A DNA stretch of 64,000 nt, taken from Simmondsia chinensis (lineage: Eukaryota > Streptophyta > Magnoliopsida > Caryophyllales > Simmondsiaceae). Position 1 is the stretch's first letter. Every line of letters starts with the position of its first letter. The translations under genes and the position numbers were made by a program. The notes beneath the pieces are model-generated. The model was not told the DNA's origin. It saw only the letters and a list, made by a program, of their open reading frames with translations, and ran no database searches. Below, in pieces: positions 1-11,198 of this stretch. The DNA lies in the NCBI GenBank assembly GCA_018398585.1, contig JAGTTD010000026.1:3229001-3293000 (forward strand). Reading direction: 5' to 3'.

Positions 1-494
1 CACTTACACGAGAGATCTACAATTATCCGGATTGGCAGTGGAAACACGCATAGCTTCCTTAACCCATGGTTAGCAAAGGAAGCTAGCTTTTCAGTGGAAG
101 ACACAACCCCATTCGACATTACTATTGCCAATGGGAAAATAATGATTAGCAGGGAGGAGTGCAAGGCAAAGTGGCAGATGCAGAACCATTCATTTACTTA
201 CAATATAAGGCTGATGGAGATTGGTGGCTGTGACATGCTTTTAGCCATGGACTGGATGAAACAATATAACCAGTGTCTTTTGATTTCAACAACCTGAACT
301 CAGCTTTGCAATGGATGGCAAGACAGTGGATCTCACTAGCATAAAGGAAACTAGGTCACAAAAATTGCTCACTAGGAAGAAGCTGTAGTGTCTATGTCAT
401 AAGACAAACAAGTACTATGTTGCTACTCTTATGCTGGTACAAGGACAGGAAGCTAGTCAGGTACATTTTGTTTCATTATCCCCTAAATCAATTA
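1..494 (+). pseudogene. Ty3/gypsy retrotransposon pol remnant, protease part
   Basis: Open reading in frame 1 from the window edge to about 296 resembles the aspartic-protease region of plant Ty3/gypsy polyproteins. It has a GSGNTHSF motif where active elements carry D-[ST]-G, so the catalytic Asp appears replaced by Gly. About 60 residues on comes GGCDMLLAMDWM, the typical second protease block. The reading then breaks. The pol sequence resumes beyond the hAT insertion at 3565. The element starts outside the window. It is clearly decayed. Confidence 0.75.
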
Positions 495-502
495 CTTTTA
501 GC

Positions 503-3500
503 TAGAGGTGGCCAACGGGCGGGCAGGGCTTGGGCCCACTTTTTTTACAGAAATAAAAAAAAGTTAAAATAATACAAAGTTGTTTTATACTAAAATTATT
601 GTAATTCGTTGATAAATAATATGAGATACAAATATATTTTTTTTCAAGAACTAATAATGCTAAATATACATGTTCAAAAAAAATAATGCTAAATATATGT
701 AATAAAATAAATTATACAATAAGTAATGGTAAATATCTTATCAAAAAAAATAATGGTAAATAAATAACGTAACAAATACAAGTACAAATACAACGCAGTT
801 GGGGCCTAATATTCAAAAGTACAAATTTGTTTATCAAAAAATACAAAGTTTGACATATGGGGGGTGAGGTCATCTTTTAACGTACATATTTAAAAGTAAA
901 TAATTGACATACAAAAGTGTTGATATCAGTCGCCTAGGGGGCTTTCTACGCCATCATTTGACGTATCAGTTGTGTGGTCGTCTTCTTTATTGCTCGATGA
1001 ATCCAGCTTCATTCTCTATTGATCTCTGGCCTTTGCTAGCAGCCAATCCTTCAAGCACACGGACATCTCCAAGCTTGACAGCGATAGCATCGCCCTCTTC
1101 GTTCCAAGCAACCTGCCACCAAGACTGAAAGCACACTCCGATACTACCCAAGACACCGGACAACTTAGTATATCACGTGCCATGGTGGAAAGCACGGGAT
1201 ACTGGGCTTGGTTTGTGTTCCACCATTGTAAAAGGTCAAAATGCGGGTTGGTTGGGGGCCCGAAAATATGGACTAACGGTGTCCGCAAATAATATTCTAG
1301 CTCGTCACATGGCGTGGAGGCTACTGTGGGTGTAAATTGCTCCAATAACTTCCACGAATATGACATGTGTGAACTACTTCCACTAGATGTGGAAGATCCT
1401 ACTGCAGCAGTATTAGGATTATTGGATGCTAATTGACAGGAATATTGAGAAAATAAATGATGCAAGTCGTTATCGACATCGGCAATGAAGGTGTCGATAT
1501 TAAGACTAGGATGCAAATATTTGAAAAAATATTGACAAAACAAGTTAAAATCCCCGCGTTTACAACGAGGGTCTAAAATAGTTGCCAAGCAATATGTAAG
1601 AGGTAGTTCAGAATAATCGATTCCAACAAAATGAGGTTGGATTCATTACCCACCATCCCATTGACAATATCATGCAATCTTGATATTGCTTGAGGTATGG
1701 TCGGATAGTAGCAACCTGAAAAAAATGTCGTTGCCTCTTCAAACATGCTAAAAAAAGTTACAAATTTGATCTATTGTCTCTCAATTTATACTGGCCAGGT
1801 TGTAATCGCTCCATTTTGTACGATTTTCCTAGGCGAATTCCATCAGAACGTCTTTGTATGGTAGAATGCGCTATAACATTTCTACCGTAGACGACCACCA
1901 AGTTTGGGAGTCTAATTTAAAATGTTTATATTCTATGTTATGCAACCTACATAAATTTTTAAATCTTCTTTTTCTAGTGCCTGATGATTTAATCGATATT
2001 ATTACGGATCTTAAGGTGGTAAGTGATACTTTTATAAGATCTAAACCATCCATTACCATTAAATGCAAAATGTGACAAATGCAACGAATATGGAAACACT
2101 TCCCACCTAACATGGGTCTCATTTGCCTAATTAAATGTGTAACGGCTGCAGTGTTATTGGTAGCATTGTCCAACATAATACTGAAGATACATCGCTCTAT
2201 GCCCCAGTCGCGGACTGCCGACATAATCGCACCCGTAATTACCTCGGCATTGTGGGGGCAATCTAAAAGTCCAAAATGAATTATCCTCATTTGGATGATG
2301 AAGGATTCATCGGTCCAGTGTGCCGTTAGGAACATATAAGGTTGGCCGGGATTCGACATCCACACGTCCGACGTCAACGAGAACATGCTCGTGTTCGTCG
2401 CAAAATGTGTGAAGACCCCAGCTTTCATCCCGTGGTACAACGTAAAAGGGTCCCGCTTTACGGTGTTCCGAGGAATCCTCACAATGGCGGGGTTCACATT
2501 TCGTTGGAAGTAGTTGACCAAATTTGGGTCTTCGCCGGTATTAAAAGGCCTTTCACTCAAAATTATACATTTAGCAAGCCCCTTGCGGTTGCTCTCTTGA
2601 GAGAACCTAAAATTAGCAAGTACACCGGTCACTTGCTGTACTAGACGCTGTTGGCTCTTTTCTGGGTATTGCTCGGGGTGGCACCTAAGTATATGTCTGT
2701 TTAATGTGCCCGTCCCACTGCCAGGTTGATGACTAAAATCCTTAGCTGGGTCACATAATTTACAAGTTGCTTTATTAGTTGTCTTATTAAGGGTAAAGCG
2801 CTTCCATACCCCACTAGTTGTACGTCTACTAGCACTGGTACTAGTTTCAGGCTGGGTTTTGGTGGTGGGCGTGGGTTCCTCATAAGTTTGTGAGTCTCCA
2901 ACCCCACCACCACCTGACTCATGATAATCTTATTGTTGTGAAAAGTCATAATCTATACTATCATCAGTGTATGAGGGTGATGGGTCTGGTTGTATAAAAG
3001 CTCGTTCTTCAGCATTAAATAAGATAATTCTACTCCTTTTAGGGATTCTGGGTGGCCGAGAAGAGCTAGAACTAGCACAACTGGCTCCAGAGGATGATGA
3101 AGAGTTGTGTGCCATATTAGTATAAGTGATTAGTATTTATAAAATGCAAGTAGTAATGCAAATTAAATAACCAAAAATACGAATCAAATAAAATTGCGAT
3201 ACTAAAATTACTGAAACGAGAGAACAATGAAATTCGAACTTCAGCCAAATACTTTACGAACTTCAAACTTTAGAGCACAATTTTGCAATTAGCAAGGTTA
3301 GAGAAGATGGGAGATGACGAATGTATAGAGAGAGAAGAGAGGATTGAAGATTTGGTGAGGAAATAGGTTGGGGAGGTTTAATTATTTATAGAAAAAAAAT
3401 ATATAATTTTTTTTAAATTAAAAGAGCCGTTGAACGGCTCTTTCCCAACGGCCCGTGCGGGCTGGCCCGAGCCCTGAGGCCACCAAAAATGCGCCCGCGG

Positions 3501-3564
3501 CCCGGCCTGCTACAGTGCGGGCCGGGACGATTTTCGGGCCAACCCGGCCGGCTGGCCACCTCTA
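503..3564 (-). mobile_element. hAT transposon with intact ends, nested in gypsy pol
   Basis: The ends are a 12-bp perfect terminal inverted repeat, TAGAGGTGGCCA, followed by related GC-rich subterminal sequence. They are flanked by an exact 8-bp target duplication CTTTTAGC (495-502 and 3565-3572). An 8-bp duplication and a TAGRGG-type end are diagnostic of hAT. The 3062-bp element carries a broken transposase on the minus strand and splits a gypsy pol gene, so it came later than that element. Both ends look competent, so the copy might still be mobilised by an outside transposase; this is inference. Confidence 0.92.
1016..3115 (-). pseudogene. hAT transposase (RICESLEEPER/Ac-like), broken
   Basis: Read from ATG at 3115 downward. 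A Ser-rich N-terminus is followed by a BED-type zinc finger (about 2770-2670; CKLC ... HILRCH), the RNase H-like catalytic region (2632-1871; includes TSDVWMS, DNATNNTAAV and GKCFHIRCICHILHL blocks) and the hAT C-terminal dimerisation domain (1588-1016; DILSCPVSWVVSECAFSLGG). Reading is mostly one frame. It is interrupted by TAA at 2932-2930, TAG at 1873-1871, further stops, and a frameshift around 1740-1600 where an internal piece reads in another frame. It encodes no functional transposase. Confidence 0.9.
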
Positions 3565-4475
3565 CTTTTAGCTAAATATGAGGATGTGTTTTAAGAAAAA
3601 AAGGCCAACTCTCTACTAGATCTCATGATCACCGTATTTCCCATAAGGTTGATGTTAAGCCTATTAACATCAGACGTTATCGCTATCCATACTTCCAAAA
3701 AAATGAAATTGAGAAACAAGTTAAAGAAATGCTTGAATCATCTATTATCCAACCAAGTTACTATCCTTTTGCTTCCCCTATCCTATTAGTAAAAAAGACG
3801 GATGGCACCATGCATTTTTGTGTTGATTATAGGCAATTAAATGACCTTACCATCGGGAATAGATTCCCAATTCCACATATAGATGACATACTTGATGAGC
3901 TTCATGGGGCTACTGTTTTCTACAAACCAGACTTGAGGGCAGAGTATTTCCAAGTTAGGGTCAGCAACCATGACATCCCAAAAATAGCCTTTCACATCCA
4001 CCATGGCCAAGTGTGGCCAACTTGAATTTAAGGTCATGCCATTTGTCCTTACTAATGCTCCAACTACCATTCAAGCTTTAATGAATGATACATTTTCTTC
4101 CTATTTAAGGAAACATGTTATCTTTTTTGATGATATATTAGTGTACATTTCATTCCTCTCCTCACATCTGTCTCATCTCCAAACCATACTGCACACCTTG
4201 AGAATCCATAAGCTCTTTGCTAAAAGATCCAAGTGCAGCTTTGCACAAGGCCAAATTGCGTATCTTGGACACATCATCTGAGCTAATGGGGTAGCTACTG
4301 ACCCAGCTAAGATTGAGGCCATGGTTACTTGGCCAAGTCCCAAAAGTGTCAAGAAGCTGCGATCTTTCCTATGTCTGATAGGATGTTACAGGAAGTTTAA
4401 TCATAAATATGGTGCTATTAACAAGCCCCTTATTGATTTACTCAAGAAAGGAGGATTTTGTTGTTCCCTAGAGGT
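3565..4475 (+). pseudogene. Ty3/gypsy reverse transcriptase remnant
   Basis: This continues the pol gene interrupted by the hAT element. From about 3650 it reads the linker before RT, then RT proper: LLVKKTDGTMHFCVDYRQLN near 3787-3846. After a frameshift near 4010 come the finger and palm (LEFKVMPFVLTNAPTTIQ), the catalytic box as FFDDILVY (about 4122-4145), CSFAQGQIAYLGHII, then a TGA at 4279, and an RNase H-proximal segment to about 4460. Both catalytic Asp residues of the DD box are present. Integrase is absent, and an LTR-like sequence follows at once, so a large 3' deletion is likely. Confidence 0.85.
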
Positions 4476-4969
4476 TGATGTTATGTGGATGACGGAATTT
4501 ACATGGTGCTATTACCAAGTTCCTTTTTTTGTTACCGCAGAACGGGACGAGGGCATGTTAGGCTTGGTGGGACGGATGCTTGGCGGGACGAGCTCTTCAA
4601 TGCAGAAGCCAAGCTACTGCGATTGCCACCCCGATTATAGTCGAGATTTCAGCCATGATTCTACGGACGGTTTTAGCAGCTTTGATTCATTTCTGATTTA
4701 GCTTTATCTCTTTCCTTATTTTGTTACACGTTTGAATTTCAAATTTTAATGCTTTCCTTTTTGTCTACTCCTCTATATAAAGGAGAAGATTAGGCTAGGT
4801 TTGGTTGGTTAATTTTACCACATAAATTTCAGATTTTATTGTACTCGTTTCTCAACTTGTGAGAAACCGAGCTATCAATCCTCTTTGTAGTTTTGTTATT
4901 TGATTAACAAAATTCAAAGGGAAGGCCGTTAACCTTCCCATACCCCTATTTTCCATTTCACGCGCTGCA
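4476..4969 (+). repeat. LTR-like sequence after gypsy pol
   Basis: It begins TGATG and ends CGCTGCA. It contains a TATA-like box (CTCTATATAAAGGAG, near 4770) and a conserved downstream part (TTGTGAGAAACCGAG, then ATTCAAAGGGAAGGCCGTT). The minus-strand LTR at 22678-23063 has the same order of motifs, including TATATAAAAGGAG, GGTTGTGAGA and AAAGGGAAGGCC, and also ends CTGCA. The two are therefore related LTR families. The left boundary is approximate. It may be the 3' LTR of the preceding gypsy remnant or a separate solo LTR. Confidence 0.55.
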
Positions 4970-5744
4970 TCAGTTGTTTTTGCCATTTATAGTTCATGAT
5001 TCTATTGCTTTCTCAAAAATCATAGAAAGAAAAAAGGGTTTTAAAAATCAATTCTAATTTTTCCCCCAACACTAGCCATTTCTTTTCCTTCTTCACTACC
5101 CGTTGCCATTGCCACCAGTCGACCCTGCCAATAGCACACTGTAGGGGTGAAGAAAGTAATAGACCTTTTTAGAAAATCATCTATTGCAATCTGAATTTTT
5201 TTCAATCTGTTGGAAAATTAATACAAGTTAACTTTAGTTTTATGGGGGAGTTGTATCCTACATTAGAAAAATAGTGTGGGTAATCTTTTTCTTAATGCGT
5301 ATATTTATTTTCCGGGGAATACTTTTTCAAGACCCGTCACTAGCTGCTTACTATCATTAATTGTGATTGTTGGAGATTCATAAGTAATTGAACGGTATAG
5401 CCATTGCAATTCATTACGTCCGTTTTGGCAGTTGGGATTAATGGCTGATTAAGTATATGATACTCACATTTTTAACCACCATCACAATCCTCTCTATTTA
5501 ATTTCTCTCTCTCTCCCTATAAAAACTTGCCTTTTTTCCATTTACGCACTTTCATACCAAATATGTAGTTCTTTTCATGCCTCTAGATTTCCTTAAAAAT
5601 ATAAAATCAAAGCTTAACTAAGAAAGGAAATGGATTGTTAAAAAATAATTCTTCTTGTGTTGATGATTTGCTCTATTGTTTATACTTCAAATTCAAAAGA
5701 GGAAATCTGTCGATTCTCTCATTTGATGAAGCTCTCTCCTCTTC
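4970..5744. other. Intergenic; copy of a P450 3'-flank repeat
   Basis: Bases about 4978-5155 closely match 8500-8675 and 36112-36295; all three share ACACTAGCCATTTCTTTTCC and CATTGCCACCAG. At 8.5 and 36.1 kb this block lies 3' of a P450 exon 2. Here no exon follows, so it may mark a further lost duplicate. The rest is AT-rich, with a TATA-like CCCTATAAAAAC near 5516 and a short hydrophobic reading (about 5640-5744) cut by the next element. I recognise no gene. Confidence 0.5.
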
Positions 5745-6200
5745 TGATATACGCCTCAGTACCCCGTAGCCGCCAAGCCCCTCTCATCCGAGCCCGCCAA
5801 GGTCCGCTTCGTTGTCCATGCCACCAAGATGATACACATGGCGTCACCCTGAACTACTGCCAACACTCCCACAAGCAGCATGCGCTAACCAGACCCGCCA
5901 CCTGTCCACATTCTAAATCTTTCCCCCCTTTTAGAATGTTCCATACATGCCACCTCACCCCTCCCTATGCTTGTATATATAGGTAGAGAGGGCATTAGGT
6001 TTAGGTATGCCAAATGATGTAAGAGTTATGCTCTATTCTCTCTCTCCCTCTATGTTTCTCTAGTTTCTCCCCCTTCTTCTTCTAGATTATCTGCCCCCTT
6101 TCTCTTGTAATCCTCCATTTTTGGAGGTTATCTATCAATAAATATACTATTAGCTTGTGATTCCAGTGATATAAGCTAGATTTAATCCAGGTTTTTATCA
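5745..6200 (+). repeat. 5' LTR of gag-only element
   Basis: 456 bp, from TGATATACGCC to GGTTTTTATCA, with a TATA-like TGTATATATAGG near 5970 and a polyadenylation-type AATAAA near 6138. It is closely similar along its whole length to 7681-8135. Small indels and substitutions show the insertion is not recent. Confidence 0.9.
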
Positions 6201-6201
6201 A

Positions 6202-6213
6202 TGGTATCAGAGC
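6202..6213 (+). other. Primer-binding site, initiator Met tRNA
   Basis: TGGTATCAGAGC follows the 5' LTR after a single A. It is complementary to the 3' end of plant initiator methionine tRNA, the standard primer for minus-strand cDNA synthesis in plant LTR elements. Confidence 0.88.
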
Positions 6214-6599
6214 AAGACGGTCCTCGGCCCCGATCATCACTGTCACTGTCATCACCGTAGCCGCAACTCACCGTCGCCATCTTTAACCCAGCCCATCACC
6301 ATCTTCATTCTCATCATCATCTTCACATCCATCAACAAAAAAAAAAAAGAGAGAGAGAGAGAGAGAACAAGAAAGAAAATCCTGAACAGCAATCCCAACA
6401 CCACCGATCATCAGCTGTCCCCGCCATCCATCACTGGGCATTATCTCCGGTTGATTTGAGCATTATCAGTAGTGGGTAGCATCCCGGCAAGCCTAATCAA
6501 CTCTGATCAATTGATAGCAGCTATTTTTTCAGACCCGCACACAAGGTGTTTGATGAAATAACAAATCACTTGAGGTAATTACTGAACTCCGACCCAATT

Positions 6600-7520
6600 A
6601 ATTCAAATGGAATATCCTAGAGTTAGCAATGGAAGGGTGGAGGAGTGGTTACATCCTAGTGAGAGGTATTTGGGTACCCCGAACAACTCCCTCACGGAGC
6701 TCATGGACCTCTGTCAACGGGAAATGTTAGTGAGTACTTGAGTCGTTTTGCCTCCCTAGTTGACAAGTGTGGGTTAATGGGAAGGCACGGGATGGAAGTA
6801 TTGATAGGTGGCTTGCGGGAAGAGATAGCTGAAGGCGTGGCCCTATTTAAACCGGAAGCTGTGCGTGATGCCAAATTATTGGCCAAATAGTAGGAGTGCA
6901 ACCTCGCCTATCTTGAGAAGCTAGCCGCAAAGGATTCTCTGAGTATAACGCCAACACTGCCCACGCCAAGCCTTTTGGATGCGGCGCCCCCCAACCCTAC
7001 AACCAGCCTGTCCCAATAGTTGTTACTGCAAACATCAGACACGCCTCAGAGCCAGTTGAGTGTGGCGCCTGCCACACTTAATGAAGATGATGCTACGCCC
7101 TCACAACCGGCCTTGGATCTAGACTCAGACCCTATCCTGGATACAGCCATTGCTTCACTTCTTGGCGTCTTCGAGGATGGCGCCGACTGTCCTCCCGCAA
7201 CAGTTGCGGATGGGAGACAGATTATGCCCACCTCGGCTCCACCTCCAGACATCTCCGCCCCAGTCTTGGTTCCGCCTATCCTATTCACAGCCAGTGCGGA
7301 ACAGCCAATTAGATCATATCATCTAGAGCTTCAGCCACTGTGGGTTGTTGCTGCCAAGCCTCCACCGCCTCGCCATGCCGTCAATCTCCAAGTTCCATTC
7401 AAAGATCGTCCTTCGCCATTCCCAGAAGAATGGTTCATGGCCCATGTCTTACTGGAGTTCCAAAAGTTGGTCTTTGACCCAAGAGGATCATCTACCTTCC
7501 AGAGCCGGCTCGTTGTCTGA
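6600..7520 (+). pseudogene. Gag-like coding region of gag-only element
   Basis: Around 6607-6700 a reading with VEEWLHPSERYLGT fits the start of a gypsy gag domain (W..(A/S)ERY). About 6725-6910 reads VSEYLSRFASLVDKCG and IGGLREEIAEGVALFKPEAV, matching the usual gag order of SV.EY...F, GLR.E, and A..LA. There are frameshifts between these blocks and stops (TAG near 6887 and 7018). A Pro/Ala/Asp-rich tail without a zinc knuckle continues as an open frame at 7020-7520. No pol domains follow. The assignment to the gypsy gag family is by motif order only. Confidence 0.65.
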
Positions 7521-7680
7521 GAACCATAGGGGCAAGGGTCTTTGGAGGGAAATGAAATAATACGAGCCAAAGTGGGATTTGGCTCACAGAAGGACGCCAT
7601 CCCATTTAGTCCTCGCACCACCTAAGCGACTTCCTTATTGATGATCCTCGAGGACGAGGATCGTTTTGAGGGGGTGGTAT

Positions 7681-8135
7681 TGATACGCTCCTCAGTGCCC
7701 CATAGCCGCCAAGCCCCTCCCATCCGAGCTACCAAGGTCTGCTTCATCATCCATGCCACTAAGATGGTACACATGGAGTCACCCTGAACTACCGCCAACA
7801 CTCTCACTAGCAACGCACGCTAACCAGACCCGCCACCTGTCCACATTCTAGATCTTTCCCCCCTTCTAGAATGTTCCATACGTGCTACCTCACCCCTCCC
7901 CATACTTATATATATAGGTAGAAAGGGCATTAGGTTTAAGAATGCCAAATGATGTAAAAGTAATGCTTATTCTCTCTCTCCCTCTATGTTTCTCTAGTTT
8001 CTCCCCCCTTCTTCTTCTAGATTATCTCTCCCCTTTCTCTTGTAATCCTCCATTTTTGGACATCATCTATCAATAAATATAATATTAGCTTGTGATTCCA
8101 GTGATATAAGCTAGATTTGATCCAGGTTTGTATCA
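7681..8135 (+). repeat. 3' LTR of gag-only element
   Basis: 455 bp, TGATACGCTCC to GGTTTGTATCA, preceded by the purine tract at 7668-7677. It matches the 5' LTR with scattered differences. Confidence 0.9.
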
Positions 8136-8860
8136 TCTTCCTTCTCCTCTTACTTCTCCTTATTGATTTGGGCAAAGTTTAAGACTCTCCTACCCGGCAA
8201 TTAATGAGTGCACGCTAAGAGTCGAATCATGTTAATCCTGAAGGATGGCTGTCGGTTATACTATGTGTACTGGAGCAGCAACAAAATTGTCTTTTAGGAC
8301 AGTGGTTTCTACCGCGGCGCGATATCATCGTTTTTGTTAGATTTTTCTAATGCTCTCTCCTTCGATGCTATGACTGAATATTAGTCAATTTTTCTAACAC
8401 AATCAACCACCTCTGACCAACTTAGGGTCAATTCATTTTCTTTTAAAAAGTCCCGTTTCTTTTGTTTTAAAAAAGGAAACAACTAGTTTGATTTCCCATT
8501 TATAGTTCGTGATTCTCTTGCTTTTTCAAAAGCCATAGAAAGAAAAACGGGTTTAAAAATCAATTCTAGTTTTTCTCTAAACACTAGCCATTTCTTTTCC
8601 TTCTTCACTACCCACTGCCATTGCCACCAGTCGACCCTGCCTATAGCACACCGTAGGGGTGAAGAAAGAAGAACTATTCTTTATTTTGGGGTTAAAAAAA
8701 AAATAAATAAAGACAAGTTTGCATCAACATTGAGCCTTGTGCCAATTGCCCAATGTTCAAATCTAGGAGATCAAATAAAAGAAGTCTTCGTAAACTTGTC
8801 TTAGATGCTTACAAAGGTTATACTCATTTACTACTAAAGACATACAAGGTGTTACTTGTT
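8136..8860. other. Intergenic; P450 3'-flank duplicate
   Basis: 8390-8850 aligns with 36030-36470, downstream of P450 copy B. Both contain CACTAGCCATTTCTTTTCC, a block ending GGTGAAGAAAG, and GGAGATCAAATAAA. The bases before 8390 have no recognised content. Confidence 0.6.
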
Positions 8861-10986
8861 GAGCTGTTGCCCAAAATGGCTCAAAATAAATAAAAATGTA
8901 ACAAAAATGATCCTTTTCAAAAAAAATATTTATCCAAATGACCTCCATATCAGCAAAGTTTAAAAATTCAACATTTTTTTTTTTTGGGTATTTGGATACC
9001 TCCCTCTAAGGGAGAAACCTTACCTTTTTTAATTTTTTTTCTCTAAATTTGTAATAAATTATTAATTACTAATTAAATTAAATATATTAATTATATTTTT
9101 ATTATCACGTTATATTTAGTGTTATAATATATGTTTTAGTTAAATTAACTTAAAGCAAATCTTAGAATTTCAATAATGTTATTTTTTTTTTTTTTGCAAC
9201 TTAAAAAAAAAATACATGTATGTTTATATTAAAATATAAAAAATATAAATATTTTAGGGAAACTAACACTTAGGTGCCCTAAGGTTCAAGCATTGAACAC
9301 TTAGGTACATCATAATTCAATGTATAATAAAATACCCCAAGATTTGAATATGCTATCACTCAGGTACCCGCACATTTCAAGACAACTCTAATAATGAGTA
9401 AATTAGAAAATTATGTATAGATAATATAATATAATTTTTTTTGCCAAAAGGCAAGCGCAATTCTCATATATAAATCAAAAGGTTCTGTACAAACAGTATC
9501 AAAGGTAATCAAAAATATTGGCCCACGGCCCAAAACCAATCAATCTATTAAATGAAATCCAAAAAAAAATTCAAAGAAAACTAAGTCACAAAATTGACCC
9601 GGTACCAAACTAATCTTTGAATTTCTCTTATCACCCACCCTTGTTCCACGTCCAATTCCTCGAAGATTTGCCCGTTCCTAGTTGTCCAAATCATGTAGAC
9701 TGTCGCAGTTAAACATGCCCGTCTGATATGTGACTCAAAAAGTCGACTCCGAATCTTCTTCCCAAACCAGTCGAAACATTTCTGAAAGTCTGTGAAGTAA
9801 CGAATTCCACTCCACTTACAAATACCGAACCATACCTCTCTAGTCCACACACAATCAAAAAACAAATGCTCGATAGATTTACTAGCTTTTTTACACGTAG
9901 CACAACGACTAGCTAACATTACTTCTCTTCTTTGTACTCTATCCTCCGTCAACAAACCACCCGATACAGCTAACCATAATACAAAACTGTGTTTAGGGAG
10001 AGAGAATTTACCCCAAATTGTGTGCCCCCAGTGGTTTTCCTCTCGATGGGCTTGCAATAAATGATAGGCCATACTGCATTTAAAATGACCTTCACGAGCA
10101 CAGTACTATAACGCCGCCGCACTTCCTGAATCGAATCAAATTTGGCAAGAAGCCTGTCCCGACATTTTATTAACGTTTTCCAATGAGGAGAGCCATTTGT
10201 CATTGCATCCACCTGCCAAAAATCACCCTTTTTCATATAGATCTCATGGATCCATCGAATCCACAGTGAATCCTTCTTTTCCTGAACAAGCCAAAGAGTA
10301 CGCATTACTTGAGCAAGGTTCCAATTTTCAATTTGTTTAATACCGAGTCCCCCTTCATTAAGTGGCCAACAAAGTTTATACCAAGCTCGTGGAATAAAAG
10401 CCCGGGATTTCTTCTCCGTACCACCCCATAGGAAAGCAGAGAAAAGTCTTTTGAGCTCCTGCACCACACCTTTAGAGAAAAAGAAAAGATTACCCCAAAA
10501 AGACATAACACTCATTAAGACCGAATTTACCAATTCCCTTCGGCCCGCATAAGAGATTTTACGATGATGCCAACTGAAAATACTCTCCTTTATCCTATCA
10601 AACAAAGGACCAAACTGATCAACTTTTAGTCTAAACCCCGAGATCAACTGAATATAATTTTTAACTAAATAACTTAATTTAAATTTTTTATTATATATTA
10701 TATTATAATTTGACTAAAATATATATTATAAAGAAAAATATAACATGATACAAAAAATATAATTAATATATTTAATTTAATTAATAATTAATAATTTATT
10801 AAAAAATAACTAAAAAAATTAAAAAGGTTTAAAGTGGCTGGTCTGTCGTAGACCCAACATACTATCCCAAAAAAATTTTAAATTTTAAAATTTGCTAATA
10901 TATAGGCCATATGGGTAAATATTTTTTTTAAAATGGGCCATTTTTAGGAATATTTTTTTATTTTGGGTCATTCTGAACAATAGCTC
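8861..10986. mobile_element. Mutator-like non-autonomous element with nested LINE
   Basis: The ends form an imperfect inverted repeat: left GAGCTGTTGCCCAAAATGGC, right (reverse complement) GAGCTATTGTTCAGAATGAC, continuing CAAAATAA on both sides. It is flanked by degenerate 9-bp duplications TTACTTGTT (8852-8860) and TTGCTTATT (10987-10995). The paralogous locus near 36472-36485 lacks the sequence and gives the empty site. A 9-bp duplication points to Mutator-like elements. Apart from the LINE at 9436-10650 the interior is non-coding AT-rich sequence. Confidence 0.75.
9436..10650 (-). pseudogene. 5'-truncated L1-type LINE, ORF2 C-terminal part
   Basis: Minus-strand reading from 10647 gives the region after the RT palm (IKESIFSWHHRKISYAGRRE, RAFIPRAWYKLCWPLNEGGL). 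After a frameshift near 10075 it reads the RT zinc-binding (zf-RVT) domain, WGKFSLPKHSFVLWLAVSGG ... CATCKKASKSIEHLFFDC, ending about 9581. A short poly(A), seen as T on the plus strand, lies at 9435-9442. The flanks share AATATAATTTTT (9428 on, and 10651-10662), a probable target duplication. Endonuclease and the RT core are missing, as expected of incomplete reverse transcription. Confidence 0.85.
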
Positions 10987-11198
10987 TTGCTTATTTGTTG
11001 CAAACTTTGATCTTTTTCAATCTTGTGCATATAATACTATTGGGATTTATCCAACCCACAATCCCAACCTTACTTCTTGCTTGACATTATATTGATTGTC
11101 CATTGTGTTGGTATCTCAAGTACATACAAATCATTTCACATTTGAATATCTAATACATAAAATACGTAGATATAACATTTTTTTCCTTCAAATATTAC
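10987..11198. other. 3' flank of P450 copy A
   Basis: AT-rich, aligned with 36480-36786 downstream of copy B (shared GGGATTTATCCAACCCACA and TTGATTGTCCATTGTGTTGG). I see no gene; it may include former 3' untranslated sequence. Confidence 0.5.

Larger units (their letters stand above)
5745..8135 (+). mobile_element. Complete gag-only LTR retrotransposon (TR-GAG-like)
   Basis: Two LTRs of about 455 bp (5745-6200 and 7681-8135) begin TGATA and end ATCA. They are flanked by an exact 5-bp target duplication TCTTC (5740-5744, 8136-8140). A primer-binding site TGGTATCAGAGC (initiator Met tRNA) lies two bases after the left LTR. A purine tract GAGGGGGTGG precedes the right LTR. The LTRs carry TATATATAGG boxes and AATAAA signals. 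The internal region is only about 1.48 kb and encodes a gag-like segment without protease, RT or integrase, so it must have moved with proteins supplied in trans. Confidence 0.9.
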
